NCBI GenBank assembly: GCA_021787735.1
Contig: JAJYLL010000032.1
Span: forward strand, 1-43,277
Source of the DNA: Acidobacteriota bacterium
GTDB lineage: Bacteria > Acidobacteriota > Terriglobia > UBA7540
DNA length: 43,277 bases
Direction: 5' to 3'
Made by a program: the position numbers and the translations under genes. Under the pieces are notes generated by a model, which saw only the letters and a program-made list of their open reading frames with translations, had not been told where the DNA came from and did no database searches. This document shows positions 34,751 to 43,152 of this stretch, piece by piece (the first letter of the stretch is position 1; every line of letters starts with the position of its first letter).

Positions 34751-35791
34751 TTACAATTTCTTGATGCTTTCGCGTATAACCAGGTCTGTAGCGAGCGTCC
34801 TTTCGACGTATGGCATCTCCGGATTGTTGAGTCTCTCCATCAATGTTCTCATGCAGGCCTTGCCGATCTCTTCCTTGCGGATGCGCACAGTCGTGAGCGG
34901 CGGGTCCATCAGGGTTGCTTCTTCGCGGTCGGCAAAACCGATCAGGCTGATGTCGTTCGGAACCTGAATCCCTCGGTGGCGAAACGATCGCCATAGGCCA
35001 TAGGCGACCTGGTCATTGACTGCGATCACGGCTGTTGGCGAAGGTGTTCGGGCCAGGATCTCGCTGCTGGCCCACTCGCCGTACGCCACAAACCCGACCG
35101 GCTTCGGTGTGGTAATGAGATTGGGCTTTATTTGGGCCTCATTGCAAGCCATCAGGAACGCGTTGTGCCGGACCCGTGCCCAAGGGCGAGTCAGGTCGCC
35201 GACGAAAACGATGTCCCTGTGGCCCTGACTGATTGCATAACGGACGGCATCCAGTCCGCCCCGGAAGCCGTCAAAACTAACCTGGTCAAAGAACTTGTCA
35301 CCTGTGAAATCATTGAGGCTGTTGCCAAAAACTACGAAGGGAATCTCCAATTTCCGAATGCGCATCAGGAAGTTTGGATAGTTGACTCCCGCCAGAATCA
35401 GGCCGTCAAAAAGGCAGCGTTCCTCGAGCAGCGACGGAAGTTCGATGCGGTTCGGAGCGGTTTTAGGGTCGTAGCGGACAGCTGAAAAAAGTACGTGTTG
35501 GTTGAGTTCCAGAGCGCAGTCTTCAACACCCTGAAGTATCTCGGCGTGGAAGGAATTCGGAAAAGTCCGGTTGCTCAGAACGAAGCAGACAATTCCCGTG
35601 TGGTGGCGGTGAATGCGCCGGGCCTGGGCGTTTGGCCGAAAACCCAGACGGCGGATAGCCATGGTAACGCGTTCATGGGTGGCGGCACTGACCTGAGTGC
35701 TTCCATTGAGAACTCTGGAAACAGTTCCAATTCCAACTCCTGCATCGCGGGCAACATCTCGAATTGTTGTAACGCTCCCAGTTTGATTCAC
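34751..35791 (-). CDS. LacI-family transcriptional regulator
   Basis: 346 residues. N-terminal helix-turn-helix TTIRDVARDAGVGIGTVSRVLNG with the hinge RLGFRPNAQARRI, then a periplasmic-binding-like sugar domain (VCFVLSNRTFPNSFHAEILQGVED, DGLILAGVNY, GHRDIVFVGD, AVIAVNDQVAYGLW, DISLIGFADRE). Ligand probably a sugar. The nearest carbohydrate genes are the kinase cassette upstream (461 bp away, same strand) and the GH3 glucosidase 10 kb away; neither link is proven. It may bind its own promoter region. Confidence 0.94.
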   Translation of the reverse strand: MNQTGSVTTIRDVARDAGVGIGTVSRVLNGSTQVSAATHERVTMAIRRLGFRPNAQARRIHRHHTGIVCFVLSNRTFPNSFHAEILQGVEDCALELNQHVLFSAVRYDPKTAPNRIELPSLLEERCLFDGLILAGVNYPNFLMRIRKLEIPFVVFGNSLNDFTGDKFFDQVSFDGFRGGLDAVRYAISQGHRDIVFVGDLTRPWARVRHNAFLMACNEAQIKPNLITTPKPVGFVAYGEWASSEILARTPSPTAVIAVNDQVAYGLWRSFRHRGIQVPNDISLIGFADREEATLMDPPLTTVRIRKEEIGKACMRTLMERLNNPEMPYVERTLATDLVIRESIKKL

Positions 35792-36252
35792 AGCTTTCTT
35801 GCCCCTCTTATGAACTGTTGGCCCGAGCCGCTCGCTTCATGCGCGGCTGCTATTGAGTGCTACGATGCCTTCGGCATCCAAATGGATGCCAATCGTTCGA
35901 TCTCCCTTCTACTAAGTTAAATAGACGTGGAGCCATGATTTTGGTTACAACCTCACCAAGATTTCCTTTACAACTATCCTGCCAATGGGCTGGCGCCCAA
36001 TGCCGACACCATTTACAACCCGACAACGGGCAATGCGGACGGAGCGGGCCGTGACGCGAGTGGACGCACGGCAATTCATTTTCACGGCCGAACTGCGCTT
36101 CTAGTTCAAGCTCAGGTCTGGTGAATACAAACCTTGGGATCCGCAGCTGTTTGCGGTCCCCTTCCTTTATGCATGGAACTCGTTCCTAATGGGCTGGAAA
36201 AGCAAAACAGGCAGCCATCGGTGCGGTGGATGAATGCTGGATGACATGATTG
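35792..36252. other. 461-bp spacer, mostly unassigned
   Basis: Between the LacI gene start and the stop of the kinase gene. Apart from the possible barrel-protein remnant (35962-36104) I see no gene or clear promoter. Confidence 0.4.
35962..36104 (+). pseudogene. possible 3' remnant of a TonB-receptor-like gene
   Basis: One frame reads DTIYNPTTGNADGAGRDAS, a phrase resembling acidobacterial TonB-dependent receptors. A shifted frame ends VDARQFIFTAELRF and stop, which looks like a beta-barrel C-terminus (terminal Phe). No start and no continuous frame. Low confidence: short matches of this kind can be chance. Confidence 0.25.
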
Positions 36253-37245
36253 TCATAAGGTGGGAAGATTCTGATCGGCAGCGAGAATTTCTTCCGGCGA
36301 GGCAGTGCCGGTCCCCTTCTTCATAATCGTGACGGATGCCGCCAGGTTGCCCATTCGCGCAGCGGTGACGGGATCGCCGGTAACGGCCAGGGCCAACGCG
36401 CAACCGGCTGCGAAACTGTCGCCTGCGCCGCAGATGTCCACCGGATTTTCTACGCGGCGGGTTTCCGCCCAGACCTCGTGTCCTTCCTGAAGAACCAGCG
36501 CGCCCATCGATCCGTGTGTCACAATCAGGATCTTTGCGTCAAGGTGCTGGCGCAGAGCGGGGAAGTCTACCTTGCCGAACAGGCTTTGGCTGGCGGCCTC
36601 CGCTTCGTCGCGGTTGGGTTTCATTATCACTTTGTGAAACAGGTGAGCCCGTTTGCGAGAATCGGCAAGGAAGACCTTTTGCGGATACTTTTCGGCTAGG
36701 TGGATGATCGAATCGCGCACCGCCGAAGTTATAACTCCGCCCGCGCTGGTCTCCGCCTGGTCGGCGATGAGAATGGCGTCGAAGAAGGGAGCTGCATGCA
36801 TGATGTTTTCGATCACGGCGTGTTCTGCGTCTGCCGGCAAGGGGCGCGTGGAAATAAAATCGACACGAGGCTGGTCCTCATCGCCGGTCCGGATGTTCAG
36901 TAGTTTCGTGTAAGTGAAGGTTTGCCAGTCCAAGACCTTCACCATGCGGTCCGCCGCGATGCCGCGCGCGCCAAGGGCCTGTTCCAGTTCATAACCGAAG
37001 CCGTCATCCCCACGGACCCCGATCACTGCCACCTCCCCTGCGCCTAGCGCGGCCAGGTTGTTTGCCACCGTCCCTCCGCCACCCGGGGTCACCTGTGTTG
37101 AAACGATGCCAACGCGCGGAATGCCGGTCTCACGGGAGGGTTCGGCAGCGGCAGGGTCGTAATTGCACCAGCGGTCGAGGCAGATGTCGCCGATCACCAG
37201 CGCTTTGAGCCTGGGGAAAGCCGCGAGGATTTCAGATGTGGTCAT
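36253..37245 (-). CDS. PfkB-family carbohydrate kinase (HldE/RfaE N-domain-like)
   Basis: 330 residues, ribokinase fold. Begins LKALVIGDICLDRWCNYDP, with the substrate region TPGGGGTVANNLAALGA, the block VIMKPNRDEAEAA and the anion hole/catalytic base DICGAGDSFAAG. It is most like heptose-7-phosphate kinases (RfaE1/HldA) by the N-terminal pattern, but there is no nucleotidyltransferase domain. The substrate is unknown. Its start overlaps the preceding gene by 4 bp (ATGA). Third gene of the HAD - DHS-like - kinase cassette. Confidence 0.88.
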   Translation of the reverse strand: MTTSEILAAFPRLKALVIGDICLDRWCNYDPAAAEPSRETGIPRVGIVSTQVTPGGGGTVANNLAALGAGEVAVIGVRGDDGFGYELEQALGARGIAADRMVKVLDWQTFTYTKLLNIRTGDEDQPRVDFISTRPLPADAEHAVIENIMHAAPFFDAILIADQAETSAGGVITSAVRDSIIHLAEKYPQKVFLADSRKRAHLFHKVIMKPNRDEAEAASQSLFGKVDFPALRQHLDAKILIVTHGSMGALVLQEGHEVWAETRRVENPVDICGAGDSFAAGCALALAVTGDPVTAARMGNLAASVTIMKKGTGTASPEEILAADQNLPTL

Positions 37246-38210
37246 TCGGCCTCCAGCAGGGCGCGCCGCAGCGCCGGAACCGTAGCGCGATGATCTCCAC
37301 AGAAATAGAAGCTCTCGCCGCCGTCGGCAACGGTCCGCACCAGGATGGTCTTGTGCGGCCGGAAGTAGTAACCCGGGTCCGTCTTGGGAAGCTCGTCGTG
37401 GATGTCACCCTGGATGGGTACCAGATCAAAAACCGCGGTCGTGAAATGTTTAATTGAGCGCCCCTGTTGCCGGGCCACGTTGCGGACCATCGAGAGGGCC
37501 TTCAGGTAAACTTCCGGGCCCATAATGGCGGTCCCAAAATCAAGCATGACGCCGCTCTCAAGGTTCTCAACGGTTTTCGTGAAAATCAGGAAATCGCGAT
37601 AGCTGGCCGCACCCAGTGCCGCGCCGTCGCAGTTGGGATGCTCGTGAATGATGTCGTAACCCACCCCAATGTGGACTGTCACCGGTACCGAGCATCGATA
37701 GGCGGCGGCAAAAATGCTGACGTCCTTATGCGGAAAATTGCCCGCGCTAATGTGCCGGCCGAGATTTTCGCCGAGGCCAAGCGAAAGCTCCGCGGCTTCC
37801 TTGATGACGTCATTCAGGTCACCGGTTTCTTTCCACAGGCCGAACTCCCCCGTCTGAATGTAGCGGGCCACGCTTTCCGTGGTGGCCCCGATGCGCGCCA
37901 GTTCGTAATCGTGAATGGCCCCGGCGCCGTTCATCGCGATATGGCGGACAAAGCCGCGCTCGATCAGGTCGATGACGTAGCGGCTCATGCCCATCTTGAT
38001 CACGTGCGCTCCCATCATCAGGATGCGGGCTGCGCCTTTGTTCCTGGCGCTGATCATTCGATGGGCAACTTCCGGGAGCTGCGGATGCGTAAATTCGGGT
38101 GCAGCTTCATTGAGGCCGAGCACGTAATTGAGTTGCATGTCGTGCTTGCGCGCGCTGAGGGGCTTGATCAGCAGCTTGGAACGGTCGAAGATTTCGTATT
38201 TGGATTCCAT
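37242..38210 (-). CDS. deoxyhypusine-synthase-like protein of unknown function
   Basis: 322 residues. Several blocks line up with deoxyhypusine synthase: ILMMGAHVIKMGMSRYVIDL, then IERGFVRHIAMNGAGAIHDY in place of the TTAGG-EED loop, VHIGVGYDIIHEHPNC, and SGVMLDFGTAIMGPEVYLKA followed by LSMVRN, in place of the GGGVVKH...LMRN block. The DHS active-site lysine segment (WGKI) is not recognisable. A NAD-binding Rossmann-like enzyme is therefore plausible, but hypusine formation is very unlikely. It is translated 10 bp after the HAD gene and overlaps the kinase gene. No function can be assigned. Confidence 0.65.
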   Translation of the reverse strand: MESKYEIFDRSKLLIKPLSARKHDMQLNYVLGLNEAAPEFTHPQLPEVAHRMISARNKGAARILMMGAHVIKMGMSRYVIDLIERGFVRHIAMNGAGAIHDYELARIGATTESVARYIQTGEFGLWKETGDLNDVIKEAAELSLGLGENLGRHISAGNFPHKDVSIFAAAYRCSVPVTVHIGVGYDIIHEHPNCDGAALGAASYRDFLIFTKTVENLESGVMLDFGTAIMGPEVYLKALSMVRNVARQQGRSIKHFTTAVFDLVPIQGDIHDELPKTDPGYYFRPHKTILVRTVADGGESFYFCGDHRATVPALRRALLEAE

Positions 38211-38220
38211 GTTTGCGCTA

Positions 38221-39027
38221 TCACTCAGGAAATAAAGTTTTGAGAAGCTCGTCGCGGCACAGATAGTTTGGAATGATGTAGTCCGCTCCCACGCCCGCCA
38301 GCCGGTTACGTTTCCATTTGTCCACCTTCAGGCACTCGGCCTCGTCCGTGGCCACGCCGACGGCCACGCCTCCAACGTCCTTCACGTTTTCGATCTCGAC
38401 GTAACCGTCGCCAAAACCCAACAATTCATCGCCACGACATTCCATTGATCCGATCATTTTCTGGATCAGCATGGCCTTTGAAAAACTCGTGTAGTCGTCC
38501 TGGGCGCCGAAGATGCCGCCGTCGAAATAAGGCGTGATCCGGAGCAACTCCGCCTCTTCGGCCGTGTAAGCATGGTCCGTGCCGCTGGCGCAATAGAGCT
38601 TGAGACCGCGCTCTTTGAGCGCGTCAAGCAATACGCGCGAACCCGGAACAAGATAGTTGTCGGGCGATTCCTTTCCCATTCGCAATGCCTCGCGCCGGTG
38701 CCGGATCTTTTCCATCAGGCGGTCATGATACATCTTCTTATATGCCAGCGGTTCAAGCGGTTGTCCGCCGCGAGATTTAACCTGATCCGCCAGCTCGATC
38801 ATCTGGTAGATCGTCTGCTTGCCGGTCAGCCGAGCCACGAAGTCTTTCACCAACCCCTTGAGATCCTCTTCGCTTTCGCCGGTCTTCAACTCTGCCAGGA
38901 TCTCGACCATCATGGGAACCATCACATCCATCCAACCTGCGCGGAGCAGCGACAGCGTGCCGTCAAAATCAAAGAGCACGACACGCGTCTTTGGTGACGG
39001 TGAATTGGGATGAAGGCGTTCAATCAT
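38221..39027 (-). CDS. HAD-family phosphatase
   Basis: 268 residues. Nucleophile motif LFDFDGTLS (Asp 20, general acid Asp 22), a helical cap (about 30-130), motif II in YCASGTDH and the acidic motif IV in LGFGDGYVEIENV. It is close in style to phosphoglycolate phosphatase or sugar-phosphatase-like HADs; the substrate is unknown. First gene of the three-gene cassette, with about 115 bp upstream before DUF309. Confidence 0.88.
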   Translation of the reverse strand: MIERLHPNSPSPKTRVVLFDFDGTLSLLRAGWMDVMVPMMVEILAELKTGESEEDLKGLVKDFVARLTGKQTIYQMIELADQVKSRGGQPLEPLAYKKMYHDRLMEKIRHRREALRMGKESPDNYLVPGSRVLLDALKERGLKLYCASGTDHAYTAEEAELLRITPYFDGGIFGAQDDYTSFSKAMLIQKMIGSMECRGDELLGFGDGYVEIENVKDVGGVAVGVATDEAECLKVDKWKRNRLAGVGADYIIPNYLCRDELLKTLFPE

Positions 39028-39142
39028 GCAATGGGACCTCGATCTTCGTTAACACTTGCAGACAAGTTGCAGGGAATATCAAAAGCCCAGATACAACCGA
39101 TTATATTAGGCGCCAACATGCGCGCGTGTAAACAACAGCAAG

Positions 39143-39511
39143 TCAGTGGCGCGGCACATTTTCAATCAGCCGTATTTGCGGAAGCGGCGGGGCATTTGAG
39201 TCGGGAGGGGAAGTCGATTGGAGATAATCCCGCCAGGCGTGCAGTTGCGCCATCAGCCGAACCAGGTCGATGCCATTGAACGCTGTGCCGAAGGTACCGA
39301 GTTTTGCGCAACCCCTTTCCAGAAGAGACTCAAAGCCGGTTCGGTTTGACCGTGCGCGGTGATGAAAGGCAGCAGCCACCTGGATCAGCCCGTGCAGGAA
39401 AGTCTTCTGTTCGCCCGCCGCGCGCAGCCAGACGGCTTCAAGCGCTTCATGGGCTTCAAAGTACTGTTGAGAGTTGAACAGTCGGATGCCTTCCAGAAAA
39501 GCGTGTTCCAT
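39143..39511 (-). CDS. DUF309 domain protein
   Basis: 122 residues, all-helical. The signature is FNSQQYFEAHEALEAVW, with the conserved HExxExxW-like positions, then FLHGLIQVAAAFHHRARSN. Function unknown; such small proteins are widespread in bacteria and archaea. The 5' end overlaps the remains of a beta-propeller gene in another frame. Confidence 0.85.
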   Translation of the reverse strand: MEHAFLEGIRLFNSQQYFEAHEALEAVWLRAAGEQKTFLHGLIQVAAAFHHRARSNRTGFESLLERGCAKLGTFGTAFNGIDLVRLMAQLHAWRDYLQSTSPPDSNAPPLPQIRLIENVPRH

Positions 39512-39948
39512 AATTGTCCGTCATTGCCGCGGCGTTTCCTTTTCGCGTTCATCTCCCTGTGCGGAACGGGCACATATTCGCCAAAATCCTCAACTGCAAC
39601 CTTGTGGGCTGTGGCATCGCCCTGCATGCCCGGCTTCCGGCCGCTGTGATCAATTTCCAGTACCTTGTTGGCGGCGCAGTCGAGTTTGTAGACGTCGCCG
39701 GAACTGAGCGCCACGTAGATCAGGTGGTCAGTGCGGCCAATCGCTACGTCGTGCACGCGCCCGCTGAAAACGCTCTGCGTTCCCGCCGGGGTAATGTCCT
39801 GTCCCGTGGTGATGACGCCGGGCTTGACCACCGCACGTACCGGCCAGTGCGGCTCCTGGCAAAGAGCGGAGCCGGGGGAGGTTGTGGCTACGATGAGCGC
39901 AATCCCAGTTAGAGGCAATGGGCCCGCCAGCAAACGTCTTGATCTCAT
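39512..39948 (-). pseudogene. truncated YVTN/YncE-type beta-propeller gene, 5' part only
   Basis: The ATG at 39948 opens a signal peptide and about 75 residues (VVKPGVITTGQDITPAGTQS, VFSGRVHDVAIGRTDHLIYV, SSGDVYKLDCAANKVLEID). These look like the first blades of the propeller in bifunctional YncE / alkaline-phosphatase proteins, which are normally several hundred residues longer. Resemblance is lost from about 39603. The frame runs on out of phase into DUF309. Interpreted as a gene whose 3' part was deleted. Confidence 0.6.
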
Positions 39949-40212
39949 GATGAATGTCTACCCAGTGGTATTCACGGTCAGTGAATTCGCAATGTGGGTT
40001 CGTTCTCATGTATCGGCGGCTCTACACCACCACCGGCCACTCTAGTGATAAATGCGGGTGACGATCATACCACTGCCGCTCAGGGAAATTTCGAATTAAA
40101 ACTGCGAGATTACAAGGAAGATGCTACGCCGTGATGACAGCGTGGTGAAGGTGCGGTTAAGGCCGGTATCGTGCGACGATCTGCGTTTTTGTTGAAAGGA
40201 TTTGTCTCCGGT
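39949..40212. other. 264-bp spacer without gene
   Basis: Nothing recognisable apart from the downstream flank of the tRNA gene. Confidence 0.4.
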
Positions 40213-40300
40213 TGGTGCTGGAGGAGGGAGTCGAACCCTCACGCTCTTTTGGAGCGCCAGATTTTGAGTCTGGTGCGTCTGCCAGTTCCGCCACTCCAGC
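40213..40300 (-). tRNA. tRNA-Leu (anticodon CAA)
   Basis: On the minus strand: acceptor GCTGGAG pairs with CTCCAGC, discriminator A, and CCA encoded in the DNA. The D-arm region is GGCGGAACTGGCAGACGC, the anticodon stem CCAGA / TCTGG with loop CTCAAAA (anticodon CAA), then a long class II variable arm and the T-arm GAGGGTTCGACTCCCTC. Reads UUG codons. All paired regions are intact. Confidence 0.96.
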
Positions 40301-40528
40301 GAAAGTGGATAAATTACAACTTTACAACAGGTCGTTGAATTTATACCAGCGTGCCCCGCCGAAACCGTCTAGCTGCAAATTGCATGCGGGAATCTGCCTC
40401 CTTCTTTTCTCGCCGCAGCAGATACTAAAGAGGCAGCGCACACCGGCGAGTTTTGGGTTAGAATTTGACTTCTATGGGTGTATAGGTCATCCTCATTTCA
40501 TCTGCACTTTACGGGCAATTACACGACG
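40301..40528 (+). promoter_or_regulatory. leader region of cimA
   Basis: GGTTAGAATTTGACTT near 40457-40472 contains a possible -10 (TAGAAT at 40459-40464) without a good -35. No leader peptide rich in Ile/Leu/Val codons and no T-box was recognised. Confidence 0.3.
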
Positions 40529-42181
40529 ATGAGAAAGATTCAGATATATGACACAACTCTGCGGGACGGCTCGCAGGGCGAAAACATTTCCTTCTCTTTG
40601 GAAGACAAGCTCCACATTGTCCGCAAGCTTGACGATCTGGGCGCGGACTACATCGAGGGCGGCTGGCCGGGTTCCAATCACAAAGACCTGGAGCTTTTCC
40701 GGCGCACACAAGGGTTGACGCTGAAGCACGCCAAAATGGCGGCATTCGGCAGCACGCGCCACCCGCGTTACGAGGCGGAAAAGGACCCGAACCTGAAGGC
40801 CCTGGTGGAAGCGCACACTCCCGTGGTGACGATTTTCGGCAAGAGCTGGGATCTGCATGTGAAGACGGCGCTGGAGATTTCCCTGGAAGAAAACCTTGGG
40901 CTGATCGGCGAGTCGGTCGCGTTTTTGAAGTCGCGCGGGAAGGAAGTGATTTACGACGCCGAGCATTTCTTTGACGGCTTCAAGGCCGACGCCGAATATG
41001 CGCTGGCCACGCTGAAGGCGGCAGAAAAGGCGGGCGCCGACACGATCGTCTTGTGCGACACGAACGGCGGCACGTTGCCCTCCGATATTCGCGAACGTTT
41101 CGTGCGAGCCGCAAAGCACGTCAAGATGCCCCTTGGAATTCACACCCACAATGACAGCGAGATGGCGGTTGCGAACTCCATCGTTGCCGTGCAGGTCGGA
41201 GCGATGCAGGTGCAGGGGACCATCAATGGTTACGGCGAGCGCTGCGGCAACGCCAACCTCTGCTCCGTGATTGCCAACGTCGAGCTAAAGCTTGGAATGA
41301 CCACGATCGGCAAGGAAAACCTGAAGCGCCTGACGGAGGTTTCCCATTACATCAGCGAACTGGCCAACCTGCCGCCGCGTAGTGACCTGGCCTATGTCGG
41401 CAAGAGCGCCTTTGCCCACAAGGGCGGCATCCACGTGAGCGCGGTGATGAAGGAATCCGCCGCTTATGAACACATTGATCCGGCGCTGGTGGGTAACGCG
41501 CGCCGCGTGCTGGTTTCGGAGCTTTCCGGCAAGAGCAACATTCTTTACAAGGCCGCCGAGCTTGGTTTGAAGATTGATAAGTCGAGTGCAGCCGCCAAGG
41601 TTGTAGTGGACAAGCTGAAGGAGATGGAGCACTACGGCTACCAGTTTGAGGGCGCCGAGGCGTCGTTCGAAGTGCTGTTTGATAAGATGGTGCACGAGAC
41701 CAAAGAGCTTTTTGAACTGGACGGCTTCCGGGTGATCACGGAGAAGAAGGGCTCGAACGAGTCGCTCTCTGAGGCAGTGATCAAGTTGCGCGTGGACGGC
41801 ACTGAAGAGCACACGGCCGCTGAAGGTTCGGGTCCCGTGAGCGCGCTCGACCGCGCCCTGCGGAAATCGTTGACCACATTTTTCCCCTGCATCGGGGACG
41901 TCCGCCTGACCGACTACAAGGTGCGCGTGCTGAATTCCGAAGACGGCACCGACGCCAAGGTACGCGTGCTGATCGAATCCAGCGACGGCCAGGACAGTTG
42001 GGGTACGGTGGGTGTTTCTGAGAACATCATCGAGGCCAGTTGGCAGGCCCTGGTGGACAGCATCACCTACAAGCTGAAGAAGGAATACGGCCCGCACGGG
42101 AAGGGAAGCGAGGCCGAAAAAGCGACGGCCACAGAGCCCGCGCCAAAACACAAGACGCCTGTCGGCTCAAAACATTCATAG
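40529..42181 (+). CDS. cimA: (R)-citramalate synthase
   Basis: 550 residues. Condenses pyruvate and acetyl-CoA to citramalate, the start of the threonine-independent isoleucine pathway. The HMGL/LeuA-type barrel begins [20 protein letters not shown], with [18 protein letters not shown] (typical of CimA rather than LeuA), [22 protein letters not shown] and [12 protein letters not shown]. The C-terminal regulatory LeuA-dimer domain (about 400-520) would sense the end product. The tail is Lys/Ala-rich. The ATG at 40529 begins the family-typical sequence; the frame is open 17 codons further upstream. A 125-bp stretch is repeated exactly at the window end. Confidence 0.95.
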   Translation: MRKIQIYDTTLRDGSQGENISFSLEDKLHIVRKLDDLGADYIEGGWPGSNHKDLELFRRTQGLTLKHAKMAAFGSTRHPRYEAEKDPNLKALVEAHTPVVTIFGKSWDLHVKTALEISLEENLGLIGESVAFLKSRGKEVIYDAEHFFDGFKADAEYALATLKAAEKAGADTIVLCDTNGGTLPSDIRERFVRAAKHVKMPLGIHTHNDSEMAVANSIVAVQVGAMQVQGTINGYGERCGNANLCSVIANVELKLGMTTIGKENLKRLTEVSHYISELANLPPRSDLAYVGKSAFAHKGGIHVSAVMKESAAYEHIDPALVGNARRVLVSELSGKSNILYKAAELGLKIDKSSAAAKVVVDKLKEMEHYGYQFEGAEASFEVLFDKMVHETKELFELDGFRVITEKKGSNESLSEAVIKLRVDGTEEHTAAEGSGPVSALDRALRKSLTTFFPCIGDVRLTDYKVRVLNSEDGTDAKVRVLIESSDGQDSWGTVGVSENIIEASWQALVDSITYKLKKEYGPHGKGSEAEKATATEPAPKHKTPVGSKHS

Positions 42182-42298
42182 CGCTTCGGCGCACGCCGGA
42201 ACATCCTCCCTTTTTCTCAGCGCCGGAGCGTCGAGCTGCCATCTGGCGGCCACGTCGTTGATTTCGTTTTACAATTGTGGGGCAAAAAGGAGGAACAT

Positions 42299-42721
42299 AT
42301 GTTACGTAAGGTGGCATGTTTGTTTGTCATAGCGCTCACCCTTGCCCCCGCCATGCTTATTGCGCAGAACGCGAGCAAACAGAAGGCAGCGGTGGTTTCT
42401 GCGGAAAAATGGCTGGGCCTGATTGACAACGGCAAGTACGCCGCAAGCTGGAAAGAGGCCGGCACGTTTTTCCGCAAGAACGTGACGGAGCAAAAGTGGG
42501 AACAGACGATGCAAGGTATGAGAAAGCCTTTGGGCAGTCTGGTTTCACGCAAGCTGAAGACCGACGTTTATGAAACCTCGTTGCCGGGCGCTCCTGACGG
42601 CGAGTACTTTGTGATGCAGTTTGACACCTCGTTTGCCAACAAGAAATCAGCCGTCGAGACTGTCACCACCATGCTCGATAAGGACGGGCAATGGAGAGCG
42701 GTTGGATACTTCATTCGATGA
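42299..42721 (+). CDS. DUF4019 exported protein
   Basis: 140 residues. A strong AAAAAGGAGGA site precedes ATG 42299. The signal peptide is MLRKVACLFVIALTLAPAMLIAQ. The DUF4019 core is AEKWLGLIDNGKYAASWKEA, FFRKNVTEQKWEQTMQGMRK, LGSLVSRKL, DGEYFVMQFDTSFANKKSAV and the end GQWRAVGYFI. A cystatin/NTF2-like small fold is likely; function unknown. Separate from cimA by about 117 bp. Confidence 0.9.
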   Translation: MLRKVACLFVIALTLAPAMLIAQNASKQKAAVVSAEKWLGLIDNGKYAASWKEAGTFFRKNVTEQKWEQTMQGMRKPLGSLVSRKLKTDVYETSLPGAPDGEYFVMQFDTSFANKKSAVETVTTMLDKDGQWRAVGYFIR

Positions 42722-43152
42722 CGTTGGAGGCAGGGCGGGCGGCGCAGGGACTCGCCTTGCAGCGTCTGCGACCACGCGACGCCAGAGGCCTTTATTGAGG
42801 CTCATATTCGCCAATCGGCGGTGATTGTCAGGGTGGCTTATTGCAGCCGGCCCCGCAACCCCGTCATTCTAACTACACTCAGCTTCGCTGGACGTCCCGA
42901 TCCATCGGGGCGCCACCTGCCCAGATTTCTTTTGAAACTAAAAGACATACAAATGCACCACTGTTGTGTACTTAATTGCTAATGACACTCTTCCCGCAAA
43001 ACTGCCCCGGATTCTGCTTGACAACGGACCAGGGCCAAAGTAGGCTTTTGTTGAACTTTTTTTAACAACAGCGGCTATTACAGGGGGACGGGCCGCTTCC
43101 TGAGGTTCAGGCGTGTTTATCTCAGGGTGTCCTCAAGGACCGTGTCCCGCTA
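42722..43152. other. 431-bp gene-free region before the terminal duplication
   Basis: No gene. It contains a good promoter-like pair TTGACA (43018-43023), 17 bp, TAGGCT (43041-43046), then a T7 run in a weak hairpin (TGTTG / CAACA, 43049-43070). Next comes the paired phrase GGGGGACGGG...GTGTCCCGCTA (43083-43152), which resembles dispersed repeats in environmental genomes. Confidence 0.45.
43018..43046 (+). promoter_or_regulatory. sigma-70-like promoter with no gene in the window
   Basis: Consensus -35 TTGACA, spacer 17 bp, -10 TAGGCT. It points out of the window; its target is not visible. Confidence 0.4.

Noticed and set aside
36253..37245. Bifunctional HldE
   Set aside because: The C-terminal nucleotidyltransferase domain is absent; only the kinase half is present.
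37242..38210. True deoxyhypusine synthase
   Set aside because: The catalytic Lys region and the typical loops are not recognisable, and hypusine is not expected in bacteria.
41285..42151. 288-codon open frame antisense to cimA
   Set aside because: Mirror of the cimA codon pattern; no family resemblance.
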